From: Chloroflexota bacterium | GTDB lineage: Bacteria > Chloroflexota > Anaerolineae > VGOG01 | Length of the DNA stretch: 10,643 nucleotides | Assembly: GCA_030615705.1 (NCBI GenBank) | Contig: JAUWYT010000028.1 | Coordinates: 1 to 10,643 of the forward strand | Direction of reading: 5' to 3' | Shown: positions 5,854 through 10,643 of the stretch, one piece after another | Numbering within the stretch: position 1 is the first letter of the stretch | Layout of the letters: the number at the start of each line of letters is the position of its first letter | The notes under the pieces: generated by a model | The model's database searches: none | Told to the model about the DNA's origin: nothing | Seen by the model: only the letters and a program-made list of their open reading frames with translations | Program-made: the position numbers and the translations under genes

Positions 5854-7827
5854 TTAGTAGTCCTGCCACTCCTCACGGCGACGGCCGGGCTTGCGGCGTC
5901 GCCTGGCTACTACCTTCCCTAGTTTCTCGTCGTAGACCAACTGGCGTTTCTTCTCTTTCTTTCGGCGTTCCTCTAATTCGTCTTCCTCCTCGTACTCGTG
6001 TACTTCCTCTTCTTCCTCATACTCTGCGATGGGCTCCATCTCCTCGACTGGCACCTCTTCCTCGACAGGCACGGCTTCGACTGCCTCTTCGGTTACCTCT
6101 TCTACCTCCGGAGCAGCCGGTTCGATCTCCTCTTCCTTGATCGCTTCCACCGGCTCTTCACTAACTGCCTCGATCTCTACTTCCTCCTCAACGGGGACGA
6201 AGCCTTTAGCCTGCAGCTTCTCTTCTAACTCAGCCAGCGATTTCAGGCCGAACTTATTGATGGCCAACATCTTTTCATCGCCTTTGGCTAGCCTCTCCAA
6301 TATCTCCCCTACCTTGGCAATTCCCGCTTGATTGAGGGAGTTGTACACCCGGGTGCTGAGGCCCAACACCTCGATGGGCACCTCACCCTCGACGGGGACG
6401 AAGCCTTTAGCCTGCAGCCTCTCTTTTAATTCAGCCAGCGATTTCGGGCCGAAGTTCTTTATGGCCAACATCTCTTCATCGCCTTCAGCTAGCTTCCTTA
6501 ATACCTCCTCTGCCCTGGTAATTCCCGCTTGATAGAGGCAGTTGTACACCCGGGTGCTGAGGCCCAACACCTTGATTGGGAGACCTTCTTTGGCTCTCTC
6601 TTTCGCAGTAGCTGTTTCTATCACATCAATCGCCTCTTTAAGCACCTGCAGCTCTGCGGCCGTGGGGGGAGCCTCCTCTTTTCTCATCAGAATAGCCTCG
6701 GCTAAGGCCAGGATGTCTTTCTTCTCGACTACAGCAGCTACTTGGGCGATCTCTTCTTCTTTGGCTTTTTGCAGTGCCTCTTTGGCAGCTTCCGTGGCGC
6801 TCTTGATGTCAATGCGCCAGCCGGTCAGCTTGGCCGCCAGGCGGGCATTTTGTCCCCCTTTGCCGATAGCCAGGGAGAGCTGGTAGTCGGGCACGAGAAC
6901 GGTGGCCGTCTTGCCCTTAGTGGGGTCATCGTTCAGATAGACGTTCATGACTTTTGCTGGACTCAGGGCGTTGGCGATGAAAACGCTTGTGTCAGGGTTC
7001 CATTCAACTACGTCAATCTTCTCGCCGCCCAGTTCTTTGACGACGCTTTGAATCCTGACACCGCGCATACCCACACATGCCCCCACCGGATCTATCCCCG
7101 CTTGAACAGCGTTTACAGCCACCTTTGACCGCGACCCCGCCTCGCGGGCAATGGCCTTGATCTCGACCGTGCCATTGAAGATCTCGGGCACTTCCAGCTC
7201 GAGCAGGCGGCGAAGCATATTGCGATGAGTGCGGGAGACGACGATCTGAGGGCCACGGTTTGTCTTGTGCACCTCAAGGACGTAGACCCGCACCCGCTGG
7301 TGGAGCCGGTAGTACTCACCGGGAATCTGTTGACTCCTAGGAAGGAGGGCCTCAGTTCGGCCCAGGTTTAGGGTTACACCTTGAGGCATAATGTTCTGTA
7401 CAGTACCGTTGATGAGCTCTCCCTCGCGCTCGACATAGCTGCTAAAGAGGGCATCGCGCTCAGCCTCGCGGATGCGCTGCAAGATGACCTGTTTGGCTGT
7501 CTGGGCAGCGATGCGCCCGAAGTGCTCGGGGGTGTTCTCGATCATCACTAACTCACCTAACTCGGCATCCTCGTTGACCCTCTTGGCCTTGGCCAAAGAA
7601 ATCTCAAAGCGCTCATCCTGGACTTCCTCTACCACCTCTTTGGCAGTGTAGAGCCTAGCCTGTCCGGTCTCCGGATCTATCTTGGCCGTGACATTCTGAG
7701 ATGAGCCGAAGTCTTTCTTGTAGGCCGTCAATAGGGCGACCTCAAGGGCTTCCAGGACTACCTCTCTGTCCAGGCTTCTCTCGCTGCAGATTTGGTTAAA
7801 GGCAACTGCAAAATCGCTCTTTTTCAA
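5854..7827 (-). CDS. nusA: Transcription factor NusA with tandem alpha-CTD-like domains
   Basis: NusA binds RNA polymerase and nascent RNA and governs pausing, termination and antitermination. The start is TTG at 7827 after a GGGGGAA ribosome-binding run. Domains: N-terminal polymerase-binding domain (1-130), S1 (137-202), KH1 (about 230-300, with GACVGMRGVRIQ) and KH2 (about 310-345, with IGKGGQNARLAAKLTGW). A linker follows, then two 67-residue repeats at 417-483 and 484-550. Each has the RNA polymerase alpha-CTD pattern LGLSTRVYN...AGI...FGxKSLAEL. Residues 550-620 are highly acidic (EEEEE runs), then a basic end (RRKKEKK, ARRRRKPGRRR). At 657 residues it is well above the roughly 350-500 of most NusA proteins. 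rimP, usually just upstream, is absent. The core assignment is certain; the role of the added domains is inferred. Confidence 0.96.
   Translation of the reverse strand: MKKSDFAVAFNQICSERSLDREVVLEALEVALLTAYKKDFGSSQNVTAKIDPETGQARLYTAKEVVEEVQDERFEISLAKAKRVNEDAELGELVMIENTPEHFGRIAAQTAKQVILQRIREAERDALFSSYVEREGELINGTVQNIMPQGVTLNLGRTEALLPRSQQIPGEYYRLHQRVRVYVLEVHKTNRGPQIVVSRTHRNMLRRLLELEVPEIFNGTVEIKAIAREAGSRSKVAVNAVQAGIDPVGACVGMRGVRIQSVVKELGGEKIDVVEWNPDTSVFIANALSPAKVMNVYLNDDPTKGKTATVLVPDYQLSLAIGKGGQNARLAAKLTGWRIDIKSATEAAKEALQKAKEEEIAQVAAVVEKKDILALAEAILMRKEEAPPTAAELQVLKEAIDVIETATAKERAKEGLPIKVLGLSTRVYNCLYQAGITRAEEVLRKLAEGDEEMLAIKNFGPKSLAELKERLQAKGFVPVEGEVPIEVLGLSTRVYNSLNQAGIAKVGEILERLAKGDEKMLAINKFGLKSLAELEEKLQAKGFVPVEEEVEIEAVSEEPVEAIKEEEIEPAAPEVEEVTEEAVEAVPVEEEVPVEEMEPIAEYEEEEEVHEYEEEDELEERRKKEKKRQLVYDEKLGKVVARRRRKPGRRREEWQDY
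6178..6579 (-). repeat. 201-bp tandem duplication in nusA encoding two alpha-CTD-like HhH domains
   Basis: The units are 6379-6579 (residues 417-483) and 6178-6378 (484-550), exact period 201 bp. Long stretches are identical at the DNA level, for example around the two copies of GACGAAGCCTTTAGCCTGCAG-like sequence and of TTGTACACCCGGGTGCTGAG. This implies a fairly recent or homogenised duplication. The frame is kept because 201 = 67 codons. Confidence 0.92.
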
Positions 7828-7870
7828 GTCTTGATTCCCCCTGTTTCGTGCTAGAACTTAAAATGTGGGT

Positions 7871-7892
7871 TTGCTAAGCTTTCTGATAGCAA
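7871..7892 (-). other. Small inverted repeat downstream of the proS terminator-like hairpin
   Basis: TTGCTA (7871-7876) and TAGCAA (7887-7892) pair across a 10-nt loop, directly next to the larger hairpin. It may extend that structure. Confidence 0.4.
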
Positions 7893-7917
7893 GAAAAGTG
7901 GGGGCTGCCCACTTTTC
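7893..7917 (-). terminator. Terminator-like hairpin between proS and nusA
   Basis: Perfect 10-bp stem GAAAAGTGGG / CCCACTTTTC with a 5-nt loop. In the minus-strand RNA the 3' arm ends CCCACUUUUCUUGCU, a short U-rich run, so it could work as an intrinsic terminator or attenuator after proS. It lies 25 nt past the proS stop and about 65 nt before nusA. The stem being rich in A-U at its base makes it moderate rather than strong. Confidence 0.6.
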
Positions 7918-7942
7918 CAATAAAACCCTTATCACATTTATA

Positions 7943-9619
7943 TTATAGCATGTTTGGGCAAATCGTGCAAGTCGTGGTTCCCTGTTGGGAGTTGGTGAAG
8001 AGGGACATCAACTCTCCAGGAGGGACTGCCTGCAAATCGGGGTGCTTGCGCCATCTGAGAGCCAACAATCTTTCGAGCTCTCTGGGAAGCACGTCTAAGG
8101 CGATGGTTTCATAGCCCTCTTTCCAACGCAGCTTGATCTCAATGGCATTTTCTTTCAGGGTACGATGGCTCAGAGTGAGGCGTAAGGGGACGCCGATGAG
8201 GTCAGCATCGTTGAACTTGACCCCAGCACTCTCATCGCGGTCATCATAGAGGACCTCGTAGGCCAGGGCGTTCAAGTTGGCGTAGACCTCCTCTGCTTTG
8301 GCCATTGCTCCCTCATCAGCTCCCAAGACAACAAGGTGGATCTGATAGGGGGCGATGGAGGCCGGCCAGATGATGCCCCTTTGGTCCTGATGCTGCTCGA
8401 CAACGGCGGCTATCAGCCGCGCCAGGTCTATGCCGTAGGAGCCTATAACGATGGGTTTGGCCTTGCCATCTTGATCAAGGTAGAGGGCCCCAGCAGCCCT
8501 CTCGCCACACTTCAAATAGCCAACTTCGATGCCGGGTGTTTCTGTCAGTTGACTGCGGCAACGGGGGCAAGCATAGCCGGCCTGAGCCTGGGCGATGTCT
8601 GCTAGGATATCGGCCCGGAAGTCACGGGGATAATTGACGTTCATTAGGTGGTAGCCATCCTCGTTGGCCCCGGCCACGAAGTTGGAGCCCAGCAGGACCG
8701 AGTTATCTGCCACCAGTTTCACACCGCCCACCGCCACGGGGGAGGCATAGCCAGGCACAGCCCCCGCGGCAAAGATTTCTTCTTCGGTAGCCGCGCGTAA
8801 ATCTGCGCTTCCTAGAGCATTTTTCAGTTTGGTCTCGCTGATCTTAAAGTCGCCGCGGATGACCACGAAGACCACTTCACCCCCCTCAGTTGCATAAAAC
8901 ACAGCTTTCAGGGTTCTTTTGGTGGGCACTCCGACGTAGTCAGCCAGGGCCGCGATGGTTTTGCAGTCTGGCGTGGCTACTTTCTCAACCGCCCTTTCCA
9001 CCTCCTGTGGCACTTCCGTCTTGGCGAACTCTGCTTCCTCGGCATGGGCGGCATAGTCACACTCGGAGCATAACATGAAAGTGTGCTTTCCCGCCTCGCA
9101 GGGGATGATGAACTCGTGGCCGACCTCGGTTTCTACGGCAACAGTCTCCAGGCGGCAGGAGTGGAAGATGTTTACATAAGCCTGGTAGATGCGTGGGTAG
9201 AAGTCGTTTAGGCCCTTTGAGTCGAGGTGAAAACTGAGGGCCTCCTTCGCTATGAACTCTCGGGCCTCCATCAAGCCAACTCGGGAGCGGTACTCGTCAC
9301 GGAATTTGGTGTGGATTTGGTAGATCAGGGTGGGCAGTTGGCGATAGGATTCGATCTCTTTGCGACACAGGTCAGCCACGATCTCCTCGGCGGTTAGGGT
9401 GAGGGGCATTAGCAGCTCCTGTCCTCCGATGGCTTCCATTTCCTGGCGCGCAATCTCTTCGATCTTGCGTAAAACTCGCCGCCCCAGCGCCAGGTAGGTG
9501 TATATGCCTGCGGCTGGGGGGCGGATGATGCCAGCCCTGAGAAGCAATTGATGGCTTGTGGTTTGTGCCTTGGAGGGCACCTGACGCAAGGTGTGGCCAA
9601 AAAGTGTCGACAGACGCAT
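7943..9619 (-). CDS. proS: Prolyl-tRNA synthetase-like protein with an eroded catalytic core
   Basis: By overall similarity a bacterial-type ProRS, which charges tRNA-Pro and clears mischarged alanine. The ATG at 9619 has AGGAGG seven nt upstream and gives 558 residues. Visible: the N-terminal MRLSTLFGHTLRQ block, FRDE of motif 2 (107-109 region), an INS editing domain (about 205-345), motif 3 GSYGIDLARLIAAVVEQ (393-409) and the anticodon-binding domain (about 420-515, DDRDESAGVKFNDADLIG). Odd: after GGQELLMP (65-72) about 37 residues of the usual core are missing, so LTLTAEEIVADL follows at once (THEE is TAEE). The usual G-x-GGSxSHEF loop is shortened to EVGHEF (165-170). HIFxLGTKYS is replaced by YLKCGERAA. 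The C-terminus has about 35 extra residues. The frame is open throughout. It may be an inactive or repurposed paralogue. Confidence 0.85.
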   Translation of the reverse strand: MRLSTLFGHTLRQVPSKAQTTSHQLLLRAGIIRPPAAGIYTYLALGRRVLRKIEEIARQEMEAIGGQELLMPLTLTAEEIVADLCRKEIESYRQLPTLIYQIHTKFRDEYRSRVGLMEAREFIAKEALSFHLDSKGLNDFYPRIYQAYVNIFHSCRLETVAVETEVGHEFIIPCEAGKHTFMLCSECDYAAHAEEAEFAKTEVPQEVERAVEKVATPDCKTIAALADYVGVPTKRTLKAVFYATEGGEVVFVVIRGDFKISETKLKNALGSADLRAATEEEIFAAGAVPGYASPVAVGGVKLVADNSVLLGSNFVAGANEDGYHLMNVNYPRDFRADILADIAQAQAGYACPRCRSQLTETPGIEVGYLKCGERAAGALYLDQDGKAKPIVIGSYGIDLARLIAAVVEQHQDQRGIIWPASIAPYQIHLVVLGADEGAMAKAEEVYANLNALAYEVLYDDRDESAGVKFNDADLIGVPLRLTLSHRTLKENAIEIKLRWKEGYETIALDVLPRELERLLALRWRKHPDLQAVPPGELMSLFTNSQQGTTTCTICPNML

Positions 9620-9625
9620 GCTCGT

Positions 9626-9634
9626 ACCTCCTAA
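9626..9634 (-). promoter_or_regulatory. Strong Shine-Dalgarno of proS
   Basis: The coding strand reads TTAGGAGGT with AGGAGG seven nt before the ATG at 9619. This rules out the longer frame that starts at 9745 and runs through the palindromic repeats. Confidence 0.85.
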
Positions 9635-9662
9635 TTTGCTGCGCTCGCAACTGCTCAACTCG

Positions 9663-9691
9663 ATAGTTAAAGACAGATCATCTCTTGGCAA
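9663..9691 (-). promoter_or_regulatory. Possible promoter upstream of proS
   Basis: TTGCCA (-35-like, 5 of 6) and AACTAT (-10-like, 3 of 6) are 17 nt apart, about 45 nt before the proS ATG and downstream of the two palindromic repeats. The weak -10 makes this tentative. Confidence 0.25.
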
Positions 9692-9701
9692 AATCACCTG
9701 A

Positions 9702-9726
9702 GTACCCTGAGCTCGTCGAAGGGTAC
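9702..9726. repeat. Intergenic palindromic repeat copy A
   Basis: Arms GTACCCT and AGGGTAC (7 bp, perfect) enclose GAGCTCGTCGA. On the minus strand the core is CTTCGACGAGCTCAG, the same family as the copies inside truB and nrnA. It lies in the proS upstream gap, 15 nt from copy B and in opposite orientation. Confidence 0.85.
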
Positions 9727-9741
9727 GCCGTTGCAGGCCCC

Positions 9742-9766
9742 GCATCCTTCGACAGGCTCAGGATGC
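9742..9766. repeat. Intergenic palindromic repeat copy B
   Basis: Arms GCATCCT and AGGATGC (7 bp, perfect) enclose TCGACAGGCTC. The core matches copy A, while the outer arm differs in sequence but stays fully complementary. Confidence 0.87.
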
Positions 9767-9801
9767 TTGTCATAACATCCGACGTGAGTAGTCACCTGCT
9801 C

Positions 9802-10643
9802 TCAAAGGCAGCCCACCTGGCGCAGGTATTCCACGCCGGACACGATTTCTTCCTCACTGTAGGGCCAATCGAATTCGCAGGTGCGGATGGCCTGGGCAGG
9901 CAGGTGGGAGGCGATCATAGGCCAGTTCATCTCGCACCTGCCAGTGATGCGATGATCGTGCAGCCCCACGATATCGTGGAGGTGCACGCCCACCATCCTC
10001 GAGGCGAATGCCTTGAACCATTCTTCGTGTCGGGTGAAACCCAGGTTCGCCAGATTTTGAGCGTGGCCGGTGTCGTGCCAATAGAAGACCATCGCTGGGT
10101 CTGACGAGGTCAAGAGAGCGCTCATTTCCTCTATGTTGGGGATCTCGTAGTAGTAATAGCGGTTCTCCAGGCCAAGCCTGATGCCGGCGGCTTGGGCGTA
10201 TTGACTGATCTCCTCCAGGCTCCTGGCCGCGGCAGCCAGGCTCTGGGCTTGCCCCCTGGCTCTAGCTTCCACCAGTTGCCACTTTGCGTCTTCGTACCCC
10301 TGAGTATCCTTCCTGCCTTCGTTGTATAGGTCACGCAATCGCCTCTCCAGCGAGGGATCTATATCCACTTTCCCCATGTGCAGGATCACGACGGGGGCCT
10401 TGAACTTTTGAGCCAAAGTGATGGTGTCCCTTGCCTGGGCTACAGCTTGCTTTCGTTTTCCCTCATCTAGAGAAGCCAAGTAGTCCCAAGGGCCTGGGTT
10501 AGCTGGGCAGGGGGCGTGGATGCTGGAAATTGTCTGCTGGCCTGGCTGCACTCCCCTGAACATCTCGGGCCTGACGGTGTGTCCCAGCTCAAATCGCTCG
10601 AAGCGCATGGCTTTACCGGCAGCGAAGAAATCGCTGAGGTTAT
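9802..10643 (-). CDS. Sugar phosphate isomerase/epimerase-like TIM-barrel protein, 5' end outside window
   Basis: Xylose isomerase-like / AP endonuclease family 2 TIM barrel. The open frame continues past the Met at 10608 to the window edge (NLSDFFAAGKA precedes it), and FERFELGHTVRPE looks like an early barrel strand, so the true start is probably outside and about 279 residues are seen. Barrel motifs in order: SIHAPCPANP, VVILHMGK, GIRLGLENR (putative metal-binding Glu), YWHDTGHAQ (Asp and His), VGVHLHDIVGLHDHR (His/Asp) and a final CEFDWPYSEEE (Glu). This set fits a divalent-metal site as in sugar epimerases and endonuclease IV-like enzymes. The substrate cannot be told. It is separated from proS by about 180 nt holding two palindromic repeats and is not part of the usual nusA cluster. 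Confidence 0.85.
   Translation of the reverse strand, partial: NLSDFFAAGKAMRFERFELGHTVRPEMFRGVQPGQQTISSIHAPCPANPGPWDYLASLDEGKRKQAVAQARDTITLAQKFKAPVVILHMGKVDIDPSLERRLRDLYNEGRKDTQGYEDAKWQLVEARARGQAQSLAAAARSLEEISQYAQAAGIRLGLENRYYYYEIPNIEEMSALLTSSDPAMVFYWHDTGHAQNLANLGFTRHEEWFKAFASRMVGVHLHDIVGLHDHRITGRCEMNWPMIASHLPAQAIRTCEFDWPYSEEEIVSGVEYLRQVGCL

Noticed and set aside
9620..9745. Longer N-terminus for the ProRS-like protein
   Set aside because: The added residues are translations of the palindromic repeat and spacer; the ATG at 9619 has a strong Shine-Dalgarno and fits the family N-terminus.

Overview
The window reads as one minus-strand gene series (transcription runs from high to low coordinates). 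It is a version of the conserved bacterial nusA-infB translation/transcription cluster. In transcription order it holds: a partial TIM-barrel sugar-phosphate isomerase/epimerase-like gene (9802-10643), a proS-like gene (7943-9619), nusA (5854-7827), rnpM/ylxR (5539-5820), a gene-free stretch of about 440 nt, infB (3307-5097), rbfA (2892-3236), a DHH/DHHA1 nrnA-type phosphoesterase (1900-2880), truB (888-1850) and the 5' part of ribF (1-814, running off the left edge). I found no convincing plus-strand gene. Many members of this cluster have rimP before nusA and ylxQ after ylxR; neither is here.

GC content is moderate to high. Together with a short infB, a long nusA with extra helix-hairpin-helix units, and many copies of a short palindromic repeat built on CTTCGACAGGCTCAG, this suggests a Chloroflexota-like bacterium (perhaps Anaerolineae). 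That is inference, not proof.

The genes serve one theme. NusA and RnpM act on transcription and RNase P RNA, IF-2 on initiation, RbfA on 30S maturation, TruB on tRNA U55, and NrnA on nanoRNA/pAp turnover. RibF makes FMN/FAD. Short gaps suggest one or two operons: rbfA to nrnA is 11 nt, nusA to ylxR 33 nt, nrnA to truB 49 nt. A terminator-like hairpin sits between proS and nusA.

Four points deserve attention. (1) The NusA C-terminus carries two 67-residue tandem domains that look like the RNA polymerase alpha-subunit C-terminal domain, with the promoter-DNA-contacting residues kept. (2) The ProRS-like protein has kept its editing (INS) and anticodon domains but lost several blocks of its catalytic core by in-frame deletion. 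(3) A palindromic repeat family has entered coding sequence as exact 24-nt/8-codon insertions, three times in truB and once in nrnA. (4) The ylxR-infB gap is a chain of inverted repeats that could be a structured leader RNA.
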